From: Saccharomonospora cyanea NA-134 | GTDB lineage: Bacteria > Actinomycetota > Actinomycetes > Mycobacteriales > Pseudonocardiaceae | Length of the DNA: 64,000 nucleotides | NCBI RefSeq assembly: GCF_000244975.1 | Contig: NZ_CM001440.1 | Span: forward strand, 2,836,325 to 2,900,324 | Direction of reading: 5' to 3' | Shown here: piece after piece, positions 16,219 to 24,807 of the stretch | How positions within the stretch are numbered: the stretch's first letter is position 1 | Layout: each line of letters starts with the position of its first letter | Program-made: the position numbers and the translations under genes | The notes under the pieces: model-generated | What the model was told of the DNA's origin: nothing | Databases searched by the model: none | Seen by the model: the letters and a program-made list of their open reading frames with translations, nothing else

Positions 16219-17499
16219 ATGGGGCAGCTTCCCGAGAGCGAACTGCACTCCCTCGCCAAACGTCTTCACGACTGGTCCGGCGAGGTCACGGCCGACAACG
16301 TCGCCACGGTCCTGTCGTCGGCAGTGACCGCCACAGCCGAGATTCCCGGCGATCCCGACGGCATCGAGGACCTCGGCGTTGCCTGCGGCCGGGCCGCCGA
16401 CGACCTCGACTCCGCAGCCGAATCCCTCACCCCCATCGTCGGCCGCCTCCGCGAGGCGTGGGAGGGCGAAGCAGCCGACAAGGCCGTCGAACGCGTCGAG
16501 ACCGAGCGCGAGGCCACCGAGACAGAGGCCGAGACACTGCGCACCACAGCGCGCGTGCTCACCGCTCTGGCCGACGCGACGCGTGACGCGCACAAACGGC
16601 ACAGCGGCCTTCACGGACATCTCGCAGATCTGTCCAACAGGGCCGCCGCCCTCACCGGCGAGGAACCCGAAGCGGCCGACCTCGCCGACCAGGCCGCGAC
16701 CACCCTCCGAGAAGCGGCGGACGTGTACTCGGCACTGCACCAGAACACCGCGGACGCGACGAAGAACCTGAGCACCGTGCTCTACGGCGGTGTCGCCCTG
16801 AGCGAGCTCGTCGGCGAGACACCGCGGGGACGTCGTTCACTGGAGGAGATCCTGCGGCAGTACCAGGTCGCCGGTTCCGCCTCACCGCAGGTGAAGTTCC
16901 CACCGCCGGATCTGGCCGACATCATCAACCCGATCCTGGAGAAATTCGGCAAGGAGATCCCGTCGAGCAACTGGAACGCCGAGGAACTGGAACTGTTCCG
17001 GCAACTGCGCCCCGACGAGATGTACACGTGGTACCGCGTGCAGCAGGAAGCCTACGTCGTGAGCGAGGAGCGGTTCCCCCACCTCGAACACACCACCCAC
17101 AGCCACACGGACGCGTTCCGGCACGCGTACTGGAACGCGCGGATGACACAGGAATTCGGTGAGGAGTGGGCCGAGGCGTTCGCCACCTCCCACGAGCGCA
17201 GGGCCACCAACGACATGCAGTCGGAGGCGATGGACCTGCACAACAACGAACTCGGCCGCCAGATCGCCGTCCAGAACCCCGACGCCAGCCCCGAGGAACT
17301 GGCGGAACTCGTGAACGCGGCCGTCAATCGTGGCGACACGATCGTGCTCGACGGCGAGGGCCGCATCGCCTACAGCGACCAGGTCGCGCACAACCAGACG
17401 GTCGATCCCGAACAACACGACGAGTCGGTCATCGACCACGACGGTGCGCTCGACACCGACTTCGAGGGCGTTCGCCCCAAGGGCGGCTACCCCTGGTGA
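16219..17499 (+). CDS. putative ESX-exported toxin with a DUF6973-like C-terminal domain
   Basis: 426 residues. Residues 1-190 are heptad-like helices with 'LREAWEGEAADKAVERVETE', a W-E-G turn as in WXG100/LXG proteins. A linker precedes the C-terminal ~150 residues: 'HSHTDAFRHAYWNARMTQ' (around residue 294), 'AFATSHERRATNDMQSEAMD' and 'LHNNELGRQIA'. Conserved His, Asp, Arg and Asn in this pattern match what I recall of DUF6973, a domain seen at the ends of bacterial exported toxins. No signal peptide is present. Toxicity and export are inferred from architecture; no immunity gene is evident downstream. Confidence 0.7.
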   Translation: MGQLPESELHSLAKRLHDWSGEVTADNVATVLSSAVTATAEIPGDPDGIEDLGVACGRAADDLDSAAESLTPIVGRLREAWEGEAADKAVERVETEREATETEAETLRTTARVLTALADATRDAHKRHSGLHGHLADLSNRAAALTGEEPEAADLADQAATTLREAADVYSALHQNTADATKNLSTVLYGGVALSELVGETPRGRRSLEEILRQYQVAGSASPQVKFPPPDLADIINPILEKFGKEIPSSNWNAEELELFRQLRPDEMYTWYRVQQEAYVVSEERFPHLEHTTHSHTDAFRHAYWNARMTQEFGEEWAEAFATSHERRATNDMQSEAMDLHNNELGRQIAVQNPDASPEELAELVNAAVNRGDTIVLDGEGRIAYSDQVAHNQTVDPEQHDESVIDHDGALDTDFEGVRPKGGYPW

Positions 17500-17503
17500 G
17501 CCA

Positions 17504-17544
17504 CGAACGCCCTGCTGTCTCGTGCCTTAACAGCAGGGCGTTCG
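17504..17544. terminator. bidirectional terminator
   Basis: A perfect 15-bp stem, CGAACGCCCTGCTGT (17504-17518) with ACAGCAGGGCGTTCG (17530-17544), and an 11-nt loop. It sits between the convergent toxin-like and epoxide hydrolase genes and can serve both. Confidence 0.85.
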
Positions 17545-17557
17545 CACACCCGGCGCT

Positions 17558-18718
17558 TCAGCCGGTCAGGCCGCCGAAGAACTCACGCAGGTCCGCGAGC
17601 AGCAACTCGGGTTCCTCCAGCGCGGCGAAGTGGCCACCCCGGTCCACGTCGGTCCAGCGGACGATCGTGTTCTCCCGCTCGGCGTAGCGGCGGATGCCGA
17701 CGTCGTGAGCGAACACGATCACCGCCGTGGGGACACCCGAGTTCTCCTTGACCGCGCCCCACGGTGCGTCCTGCGCGTAGCCGACATAGGCGGCCGAGCC
17801 CGCCGTGCCCGTCAGCCAGTACAGCATCACGTTGGTGAGCAGTCGGTCGCGGTCGATCACGGTGTCGGGCAGCGCCTCACGCGGGTGGGTCCACTCGCGG
17901 AACTTGTCCATGATCCACGCGAGCTGCGCCACCGGTGAGTCGCACAGGCCGTAGCCGAGTGTCTGCGGGCGTGTGGACTGGATGGCGATGTAGCCGAACT
18001 CCTCCTGCATGAACGCCTCGATGCGCCGCAGCCTGTCACGTTCCACATCGGACAGCGAAGCCCGCTCGTCCTCGGGAATCGACATCGGGGGCAGGCCGGG
18101 AGTGCCGTTGACGTGCACCCCCACCACCGCGCCCGAGGCGAGCCTGCCGACCGCGGGGGACACGGCCGCACCGATGTCACCACCGTGCACACCGTAACGC
18201 TCGTAGCCGAGCCGCCGCATGAGCTCGGCCCACGCCCTGGCGATCCGGGTGCTGTCCCAACCCGCCTCGGTGATCGGACCGGACAGCCCGAACCCGGGCA
18301 GCGACGGCACGACGACGTGGAACGCGGGTGCGTCCGGAGCACCGTGTCCGCGCGGATCGGTGAGCGGGCCGATGAGGTCGAGGAACTCGACGATCGAACC
18401 GGGCCAGCCATGTGTGAGCAGCAGCGGCGTCGCGTCGGCCCGCGCCGAACGCACGTGCAGGAAGTGGATGTTCTGCCCGTCGATCGTGGTCGTGAACTGC
18501 GGGAACGTGTTCAGTTCCTCCTCAGCCTTCCGCCAGTCGTAACCGTGCCGCCAGTACTCGGCGAGTTCCCGCAACCACGCCACGGGCACCCCGGTGTCCC
18601 AGCCGCCGCCGGGCAGCGCGGCGGGCCACCGGGTGGCGTCGAGCTTGGCGTGCAGCGCGTCGAGGTCGGCCTGTGGAATGTCGAGCGAGAAGGGAGCGAT
18701 CTCCGTGCTGGTCTTCAT
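17558..18718 (-). CDS. epoxide hydrolase (EphB/microsomal-like, N-terminal EHN domain)
   Basis: 386 residues. The N-terminal lid 'IAPFSLDIPQADLDALHAKL' is the EHN domain. The alpha/beta core shows the oxyanion motif 'LLLTHGWPGSIVEFLDLI', the nucleophile Asp in 'YGVHGGDIGAAVSPAVG' and the catalytic His in 'DRGGHFAALEEPELL'. Asp rather than Ser identifies an epoxide hydrolase. I used the ATG at 18718; the frame extends 10 residues upstream. It probably detoxifies or metabolises xenobiotic epoxides. Confidence 0.92.
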   Translation of the reverse strand: MKTSTEIAPFSLDIPQADLDALHAKLDATRWPAALPGGGWDTGVPVAWLRELAEYWRHGYDWRKAEEELNTFPQFTTTIDGQNIHFLHVRSARADATPLLLTHGWPGSIVEFLDLIGPLTDPRGHGAPDAPAFHVVVPSLPGFGLSGPITEAGWDSTRIARAWAELMRRLGYERYGVHGGDIGAAVSPAVGRLASGAVVGVHVNGTPGLPPMSIPEDERASLSDVERDRLRRIEAFMQEEFGYIAIQSTRPQTLGYGLCDSPVAQLAWIMDKFREWTHPREALPDTVIDRDRLLTNVMLYWLTGTAGSAAYVGYAQDAPWGAVKENSGVPTAVIVFAHDVGIRRYAERENTIVRWTDVDRGGHFAALEEPELLLADLREFFGGLTG

Positions 18719-18793
18719 GGCATCGACACTATGGGTCGAAGAGGACAACTACCGCCCTAGCTCCTCGGTTGTCTTTTCCTCGACTCGGACCCG

Positions 18794-19312
18794 TCACACC
18801 CCGGGCGGTCGGGAGACTGTTTCTGTCCCGCCCACGTCGGTCAGCACGCTGATCATCCCGTTCGGTTCGAGGTACGCACGTCGCACCTCGGTGAGGTCCT
18901 CGATGCCGTGCAACCGCAGATGGCTGCGCAGCTCCTCGGTCGTCATGAACTCCCGTCGCAGCACCGCCTGGTTGATTCGCCCGTGCTCGATCAGCAGTCG
19001 CGGCCGGGCCTTGGTCCACGCCGCGAGCCGGGGGAAGCGGTACGCGGCCGCGTCGACGACCACACTGCACAGCAGGATGGTCGCGGCGAGAACGGCGGCA
19101 TCGGTGAGGCTCTGCGAGTCACCGATGAGGCCACCGCCGACGGCCTGCGCGATGAGCACGACGATCAGCACGTCGGTGAGCCCGAGCCCACCGGCCTCCC
19201 GCTGCCCGACAAGGCGCATGAGCACGAGCAGCGTCAGATAGATGACGGTTCCCCGCAGGAAGAGTTCGAGCGGTGGGGTCTCCAGGGTGAACATGCCGGT
19301 CCAGTCAGCCAT
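18794..19312 (-). CDS. YetF/DUF421-family membrane protein
   Basis: About 172 residues. Three hydrophobic helices cover residues ~15-85 ('LRGTVIYLTLLVLMRLVGQR', 'LTDVLIVVLIAQAVGGGLIG', 'AAVLAATILLCSVVVDAAAY'). The soluble C-terminal part has 'PRLLIEHGRINQAVLRREFM', 'LRSHLRLHGIEDLTEVRRAY' and 'LEPNGMISVL', the signature of the YetF C-terminal domain. The function of the family is not established. It lies 75 bp upstream of the epoxide hydrolase on the same strand. Confidence 0.88.
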   Translation of the reverse strand: MADWTGMFTLETPPLELFLRGTVIYLTLLVLMRLVGQREAGGLGLTDVLIVVLIAQAVGGGLIGDSQSLTDAAVLAATILLCSVVVDAAAYRFPRLAAWTKARPRLLIEHGRINQAVLRREFMTTEELRSHLRLHGIEDLTEVRRAYLEPNGMISVLTDVGGTETVSRPPGV

Positions 19313-19402
19313 GACACTGACTACCCGGCAGCGCACCATGTCACGGGCACGGGAGTGGACACAGCCACGGGACGACCTTCGCGGTGAGCCAGACTGACAG
19401 GC

Positions 19403-20377
19403 GTGCTGGAAACCTCCGCCCGACTGCTCCGTCTGCTGTCCCTGCTCCAGGTCGCCGGCGACCACACCGGCGCCGACCTCGCCGCCCGGCTCGGCGTGGA
19501 CGTGCGCACGGTGAGGCGGGACATCGAGAAGCTGCGCGCGCTCGGTTACCCCGTCACGGCGAGCAGCGGTGTCCCCGGATACCGCCTCGGTCCGGGGACA
19601 CGGTTGCCACCCCTGCTGCTGGACGACGACGAGGCGGTCGCGGTCGCGGTGGCCCTGCGCACCGCGAGCAGCGGCGCGGTCACCGGCATCGAGGACACCG
19701 CGATGCGGGCGCTGGCCAAGCTGCTCCAGGTGCTGCCCACGCGGTTGCGACACCGCGTCCGCACGCTGGAGGCGGTGACGACGTCGTTGCCGTCCGGAGC
19801 CACCGGCGTGGACCCGGACGTACTCACGACCGTCGCGGCGGCCTGCCATGCCAATGAACAGCTCCGCTTCGACTACACCGACCACACCGGCACCGGCAGT
19901 CTCCGCCGGGTCGAGCCCCACCGGCTGGTGCACAGTGGGCGCCACTGGTACCTACTGGCGTGGGACGTGGACAAATCCGGCTGGAGACGGTTCCGGGTCG
20001 ACCGGCTCCGCCCACGCATCCCGGCCGGCCCCCGGTTCTCACCCCGCCCCCTGCCGGAGTCCGAGGCCGCGGCCGCGACCGCCCTCGGCATCACCACCCG
20101 CGCCTACCGCTACCACGGGCGTTTCGTACTGCACGTCCCGGCGGAGGTCGCCGCCGACCGGATCGCCCCGACGATCGGCACCTTGGAAGCCCGCGACGAC
20201 CGTTCCTGCGTACTGCACGTGGGCTCGAACTCCCTCGACGAACTCGCACTGTGGGTGGCAGTACTCGGTTTTCCGTTCGAGGTCGAGGAGCCTCCTGAGC
20301 TTTTCGGAACGGTCCGAACGCTTGTTGATCGACTTGCCAGGTCGATCGGACAAGATCCCGCAAACCCCAGCGTATAG
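19403..20377 (+). CDS. WYL-domain transcriptional regulator
   Basis: 324 residues beginning at GTG. It has an N-terminal HTH ('TGADLAARLGVDVRTVRRDI'), a middle linker and a WYL domain ('RRVEPHRLVHSGRHWYLLAW', 'WRRFRVDRL'). The WYL fold senses small ligands or nucleic acids and is common in regulators near defence systems. Its stop codon (TAG, 20375-20377) falls within the first copy of the GTATA-TATAC palindromic motif. It lies immediately downstream of, and converges on, the cyclase-like cassette, but may have its own targets, such as the divergent YetF gene. Confidence 0.9.
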   Translation: MLETSARLLRLLSLLQVAGDHTGADLAARLGVDVRTVRRDIEKLRALGYPVTASSGVPGYRLGPGTRLPPLLLDDDEAVAVAVALRTASSGAVTGIEDTAMRALAKLLQVLPTRLRHRVRTLEAVTTSLPSGATGVDPDVLTTVAAACHANEQLRFDYTDHTGTGSLRRVEPHRLVHSGRHWYLLAWDVDKSGWRRFRVDRLRPRIPAGPRFSPRPLPESEAAAATALGITTRAYRYHGRFVLHVPAEVAADRIAPTIGTLEARDDRSCVLHVGSNSLDELALWVAVLGFPFEVEEPPELFGTVRTLVDRLARSIGQDPANPSV

Positions 20378-20387
20378 GACGTTATAC
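20372..20387. repeat. palindromic GTATA-N6-TATAC motif, copy 1
   Basis: GTATAGGACGTTATAC. A 16-bp motif with 5-bp inverted ends, AT-rich in a ~70% GC background. Copies 2 and 3 are at 25644-25659 and 27979-27994. Copies 1 and 3 also share upstream sequence (CAAAnCCC, then 3-5 nt). Copy 1 lies at the downstream border of the five-gene cassette. Confidence 0.6.
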
Positions 20388-20398
20388 ATCCAGGTGTG

Positions 20399-20803
20399 TC
20401 ATTCGGTGCTTCGCCGATCCGGTCGCGAACCCACCCACGACCCGCCCTGGATGTCCCGCGCCTGCACGACAGGACCGAACACCAGCCCCGACACCTGGTT
20501 GACCACCTCTCCTGAGCGGGCCCCCACATCGCCCACCTGCTCCCACAGGGTTCTCAACCGCCTACCGAACTCCGGATCCTCCCGCTCGGCCTCGGCGAGT
20601 TCGTGGGCCATGGACTCCACCGTGGCACCAGCCGCGGGCCGGCCCTCCCCCGCCTCGCTCGGGACCGCCGTACCCACGTCGTCGCCGAACCGCGTACGCA
20701 CGAGCTTCACGAGCGCTTCCCACGCGTTGCGGCCACCCGCCACGGCGGCCTCACCGGCCTTCCCCGCCAGCGCGGTCGCCACCGCCTCCCACACCGGATC
20801 CAT
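20399..20803 (-). CDS. small protein of effector-associated type, unknown function
   Basis: 134 residues from the ATG at 20803, which has a GAGAGG site 6 nt upstream. A GTG at 20833 overlapping the upstream stop (GTGA) is an equally possible start, giving 144 residues. The N-terminus 'MDPVWEAVATALAGKAGEAA' followed by 'NAWEALVKLVRTRFGDD' is the pattern of small proteins frequently found beside STAND/NTPase conflict systems in actinomycetes. The rest is charged and helical with no catalytic motif. It is the last gene of the cyclase-like cassette. Confidence 0.7.
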   Translation of the reverse strand: MDPVWEAVATALAGKAGEAAVAGGRNAWEALVKLVRTRFGDDVGTAVPSEAGEGRPAAGATVESMAHELAEAEREDPEFGRRLRTLWEQVGDVGARSGEVVNQVSGLVFGPVVQARDIQGGSWVGSRPDRRSTE

Positions 20804-20829
20804 TCCAGTCCTCTCTCTTACAAGCCCGC

Positions 20830-21627
20830 TCACACCTCTGTCCCGGATGCCTCATCGTCTTCCCCAGGCCGGAGGCGAGTCGCCAAGTCCGCTCTCCCGT
20901 ACTGGGAGAAGACCTTCCGCAAGACGTTCGACAGTCGCAGCCTCACGGCCTCGTCAGCCCCGGCCAGCAGCTCGTCGAGAAGCCCGCCCACGCTCTCCCC
21001 TCGCTGCTCGGCCTCCAGGATCCCCCGCAGTTCCTGGAACTGCCGCGCGATCGACACCAGCTCATCGGGGTTGTCCGGGTGGTCGAGGAACCATGACGCG
21101 GTCGCTCGCAGCGGGTCGAGCAGGAGCGCACACATCTGTTCGATCCGGAGGGCCCGATCCCTGGCTCGCCAGGACAGCGCCACCTGCTGTGCGAGAGCCT
21201 GCTCCCGTCCTGCCACTGCCTCGACCAACTCCGGGTCAGCCTTGACCGACACGCAGTGCCCCCGTGCCTGCACCGGCGTCTCCGCAACCCAGCCCCACTT
21301 CAACAGGGCGGTGTTCAACTCACCTCGCACCTGCTCCGAAGCGGTGAGAGTCCGGCGCCTGCTCACCTCGCGGGCCCGCCGGGTGATGCCTTCCCTCGCG
21401 ATGTCGAGGAGAGCGGCCGGGGCCGCCTCGTTGCCACACCAGCACGCCTCGAAGACGATCTCGGCCGTGAAGAAGAGGTGTTCGTCCGCACTCGGCAACG
21501 GCAGCTCTCCGGAAGCACGAGTGGGGGAAGGCCAACCCTGCCAGGTGTGGCCACTCCCCACAGACGTGCCGTTGCCCGCCCTTCCCGCTCGGAGCTGCCG
21601 CAGCCAGGAAATACCCGAATTCGTCAC
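20830..21627 (-). CDS. SPFH/band-7-like protein, unknown function
   Basis: 265 residues from the GTG at 21627, overlapping the preceding stop as GTGA. The central part ('EHLFFTAEIVFEACWCGNEA', 'LLDIAREGITRRAREVSRRR', 'VRGELNTALLKWGWVAET', 'VQARGHCVSVKADPELVEAV') has the strand-helix-strand rhythm and conserved positions that I associate with SPFH/band-7 domains. A long helix follows ('REQALAQQVALSWRARDRAL'), and the C-terminus is acidic. There is no membrane anchor. The fold assignment is a judgement from sequence pattern, not a confirmed match. Confidence 0.6.
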   Translation of the reverse strand: MTNSGISWLRQLRAGRAGNGTSVGSGHTWQGWPSPTRASGELPLPSADEHLFFTAEIVFEACWCGNEAAPAALLDIAREGITRRAREVSRRRTLTASEQVRGELNTALLKWGWVAETPVQARGHCVSVKADPELVEAVAGREQALAQQVALSWRARDRALRIEQMCALLLDPLRATASWFLDHPDNPDELVSIARQFQELRGILEAEQRGESVGGLLDELLAGADEAVRLRLSNVLRKVFSQYGRADLATRLRPGEDDEASGTEV

Positions 21628-23759
21628 AGGCCGCCCTCCCTCCCCCACACGGGATCGACCTCGTCCAGCCGCGTCCACAGCAACTGCACGGTCTCGGCCC
21701 GCTGCTGCGAGCCGCACGAGCGCAGGTCCGGCAAGATTCGATCGTTCCGGCTGGCGTACTGGACCTGCGCAATGCGTAGCGAGCTGGCGCCGGTCGCTCG
21801 CACGAGAAGCTCCACAAGGCTCTCCCGCTGCTCGGGTGGAGCACCGTCTGCCGCGTGAAGCCAGCCGTCGACCGCGGTCCGGAGATTCTCGGGCGGCATG
21901 GAGTCGAGCGCACGTTCCCAGAACGCCGCGGCCGTGCTGGCGGCGAGGTCGCGGGCACGGGTCTCAAACAACTCGGCCGCCGCGTCGGCCAGCAACTGCA
22001 ACCTCGGCGGCGGGGCGTTGTCGAACCACTCCGTCAGATAGCCGAGAAACGCCGAGACGCCGAGCTGCTCCGCGAGCTGCCCCAGCGTGGCGACAACGGA
22101 TTTCCGCACGTCCGGGTTCCTCGCACCGGCGAGGTGCTTGAGCCGGGTGAGCGCGACGCGCGGGAAGAACTGACCGATCCCCGCACACACCTCGGCCGTC
22201 AGCAACTGGAGATCGGCGTCGGACTTCCTCGACCATTCCCACAGTTCCTGCCGGACCGCCCTGCCCAGCGACGAGTCCGTGGCGGTAGCCGTCAGCAACC
22301 GCACTGCGATCGACCGACGACGGCGGTCCGGCCACCGGTCGGAGGTCTGCTGCCCGTGGGACACCCGCCCCGCGTGAGTCGTCGCCCAACGCCGCGCAAG
22401 CACGAGCGCCACCCGATGGCCTCCCTCGGCTGCGAGGTCGGCGGAACGGTCAGCGATCCGCTCCAGTTCCTCACGTCCGAGGTCGTTAATCTGCCGTGGC
22501 AGGCCAGCCAACCAGTCGAGCAGCAACTGGCGAAGCTCCGGATGTTCCCGCCACAGATGCCGCACCACCTCGGTGGCGAAGCCGCGGGGCCGGAACTTCC
22601 TGCTCGCCGGGTCGAAGTGCTCAGAGGCGAAGTCGTGCAACCGGGCGTACGGGCTCGGAGTCAACAGCGGCGCCACGCTCGCGGTGTCCACCCCGTTGGC
22701 GGCCAGTAGTTGATCGGCCGCGGTGACGACGTGCTGGGGTTCGGCATGTTCCAGCACGGCCGAGGCCACAAGCAGGGCGAGCCATTCGGTGTCACCGTTC
22801 TCCTGCCGCTTGCGGATCTCCTTGCGCAGCGCCGGAGCCCAGCCGTACCGCTGTTTGTCGAGGACCGTGCGCAGCGCCTCGGCCGGAGTCTCCCCTTCAC
22901 GGCTGCGATCCGTGACCGCCTCGGCGACCTCCTTCACCCCGGGCGGCCACAGGTGTTCGAGCTGTTCGGCACAGCCAGCCTCCTGCACCAGGGTGTGCGC
23001 GTCCACTCCGTCGAGGTAACGGGCGAGCACCTCTACAGACGGCGGCTTGCCCAGGTGGTGCACCCGGCCGGGCAAGGTCTCGTCGAACTCGCGAACCTGG
23101 TTGCGCGGCACCATCAGGATCAGAAAGCTCCGGCGCTTCTCGAGTACCCGCGCGAATTCCACCAGGCTCCGACGGAGCTCACCGACATCCTCGCCCGCCT
23201 CCCGGAGATCCAGCACGAGTGCGGTGCTCCCCTGCTTGCCCAACAGGTCGTGCTCGCTCAGCCGGAAGCCCGGATCGAGGAGTTCCTCACGAACGGCGAG
23301 CCCCGGGTACTTCTTCCGCAGTTCGTGCCCCAGCCGCAGCCCAGCCGCGAACTGCCCACCGCTGCGGTTCTCCGCGGTCAGGAACAGGACGTTCCGTTCG
23401 TCGAGAACGCGGAAGGCGGTGCCAGGGTCGTCTCCCAGCAGTCCCGGTGGTGCCACATACTGGCGCGCGAGCCGCCGCAGTGCCTCCGGGTCCTGAAGCC
23501 CTCGCCCACTGCGTTGCCGCACCCGGGCGGGTTCCCCTGTCCCCAGGATGACGGCGGATTCGATGGCGAAGTTCCACGAGTAGTCGTTGACGTCATGCTG
23601 CGCCAACTTGTTGCCGTCCCCGGTGACGCTCGTCGAAGGTGCGGGCTGGGCGTGCTCGTCGTGCTGTCCGAGCGTCGCGGTGACCGGCGTTGGTCCGGCG
23701 GGCTCGGCGTCGGCAAGCATGCCGAACGCGTCGAGATCGTCGAGTTCCACGCCCCTCAC
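21624..23759 (-). CDS. large degenerate P-loop/STAND-like protein with helical repeats
   Basis: 711 residues starting at GTG, which overlaps the upstream stop (GTGA at 23759-23756). Residues 44-56 read SVTGDGNKLAQHD, close to the tail repeats of the preceding protein. Residues ~120-290 resemble a P-loop NTPase core: 'NVLFLTAENRSGGQFAAG' sits where Walker A would be, but the GKT/S is missing; 'TALVLDLREAGED' looks like Walker B, and 'SFLILMVPRNQVREF' like sensor 1. The remaining ~400 residues are helical with HEAT-like stretches ('NPDVRKSVVATLGQLAEQL'). I do not recognise a named family. It may be a scaffold or sensor of the cassette. Confidence 0.75.
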   Translation of the reverse strand: MRGVELDDLDAFGMLADAEPAGPTPVTATLGQHDEHAQPAPSTSVTGDGNKLAQHDVNDYSWNFAIESAVILGTGEPARVRQRSGRGLQDPEALRRLARQYVAPPGLLGDDPGTAFRVLDERNVLFLTAENRSGGQFAAGLRLGHELRKKYPGLAVREELLDPGFRLSEHDLLGKQGSTALVLDLREAGEDVGELRRSLVEFARVLEKRRSFLILMVPRNQVREFDETLPGRVHHLGKPPSVEVLARYLDGVDAHTLVQEAGCAEQLEHLWPPGVKEVAEAVTDRSREGETPAEALRTVLDKQRYGWAPALRKEIRKRQENGDTEWLALLVASAVLEHAEPQHVVTAADQLLAANGVDTASVAPLLTPSPYARLHDFASEHFDPASRKFRPRGFATEVVRHLWREHPELRQLLLDWLAGLPRQINDLGREELERIADRSADLAAEGGHRVALVLARRWATTHAGRVSHGQQTSDRWPDRRRRSIAVRLLTATATDSSLGRAVRQELWEWSRKSDADLQLLTAEVCAGIGQFFPRVALTRLKHLAGARNPDVRKSVVATLGQLAEQLGVSAFLGYLTEWFDNAPPPRLQLLADAAAELFETRARDLAASTAAAFWERALDSMPPENLRTAVDGWLHAADGAPPEQRESLVELLVRATGASSLRIAQVQYASRNDRILPDLRSCGSQQRAETVQLLWTRLDEVDPVWGREGGL

Positions 23760-24754
23760 CGCCCCGCGGGCCGGGTGTCGTCAGCGACACGCCGCCCGCT
23801 GCCCGGCCCGAAGTTGCCGTCCCCCTGGGTGAAGAACGTCCCCGAGAACTCCTGCGTCGTCGTGGACCGGTTCACGTTGGCATCCCGGCCCGCCGCGACG
23901 TTGCCGTTCCCGGTCACCACCATCCCACCGCTGACGCCGCGCACGGCCCCGTTGCCGAAGCCCCCTCGCACATCCCGAACCTGCGAGACGGTGTCGACGG
24001 TCCCCTTGACCACGTTGGACGAGCTGGTGTCACCACCGTCATTCCGGGTTGCCTCGGGAGATTCGGTCACCTCCGCCTCCGGTCGCTGCTGCACCGCCAG
24101 CAGCCCCGAAGTGAGCAGCTCACCCGACGGCGTCGGCACCCGCAGGTAACCCGTTCCCTCGTACTCCTTCGCGTCCACCTTCAACGACGTTTCGACGAAC
24201 TCACTCGGCTTCCGCAGACACCTGCCAGCCTCCACGACGTGTTCCATCACCGAGCGGGAGATCACGGACGCCACGAAGGTGACCTCGGCGTCGGAGTGGT
24301 CCAGCAGCGCCCTGACGGGCGCGGCGTCCACCATGCGCCCGGCCTCGACCATGACCCTGCCGTGCGGTGAGTCGGTGACGAGCACGTCGAACGACTCCAC
24401 CGGCCCCAGGTGCAGACTCGCGCGCAACCGCAGCCGCACCCCGGCTGCCTGTAGGTCACACGCCCTGCGGCGCAGCTCGTTCTGCAGGGAGTCGAAGTAC
24501 CTGTCCACGACGGCACCCACCAACTCGGGTCGTACCCCGACGAGATAGCCGTCCCCCCGGAAGGCCCGGAAGCCGTGCCCGTCCCACAACTGCCGCAGCC
24601 CCGCCTTCGTCGCGGAGTCCCGCAGGACCACGGGCAACAGGTCCACGATCGTCTTCTGCTGGGCGTCGTTGTGGGCGCTGAAGCGCCGGACGTCCACCGC
24701 GAGGATTCCGACGAGTTCACCGAAGCCGCGGTCTTGCGACAGTTCCTGCTCCAT
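23756..24754 (-). CDS. class III nucleotidyl-cyclase-like protein with Gly/Asn repeat tail
   Basis: 332 residues from the ATG at 24754, which follows a purine-rich GGGAAGGGACAGGG site. Residues ~15-200 look like a class III cyclase homology domain: 'VGILAVDVRRFSAHND' supplies Asp21, 'GFRAFRGDGYLVGV' supplies Asp68, and 'VRLRLRASLHLGPVE' matches the conserved central strand. The Asn-x3-Arg transition-state pair is only half present ('VMVEAGRMVDA'), so activity is uncertain. Residues ~251-332 carry repeats (GGFGNGAVRG, VVTGNGNVAAGRD, FTQGDGNFGPG) suggesting a beta-rich self-assembly tail. A CRP-type gene lies 53 bp upstream on the same strand. Confidence 0.72.
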   Translation of the reverse strand: MEQELSQDRGFGELVGILAVDVRRFSAHNDAQQKTIVDLLPVVLRDSATKAGLRQLWDGHGFRAFRGDGYLVGVRPELVGAVVDRYFDSLQNELRRRACDLQAAGVRLRLRASLHLGPVESFDVLVTDSPHGRVMVEAGRMVDAAPVRALLDHSDAEVTFVASVISRSVMEHVVEAGRCLRKPSEFVETSLKVDAKEYEGTGYLRVPTPSGELLTSGLLAVQQRPEAEVTESPEATRNDGGDTSSSNVVKGTVDTVSQVRDVRGGFGNGAVRGVSGGMVVTGNGNVAAGRDANVNRSTTTQEFSGTFFTQGDGNFGPGSGRRVADDTRPAGR

Positions 24755-24807
24755 CCCTGTCCCTTCCCGGGTGCGCCTTCCTGACGAGAGATCAGGTTGC
24801 CGCGCTC

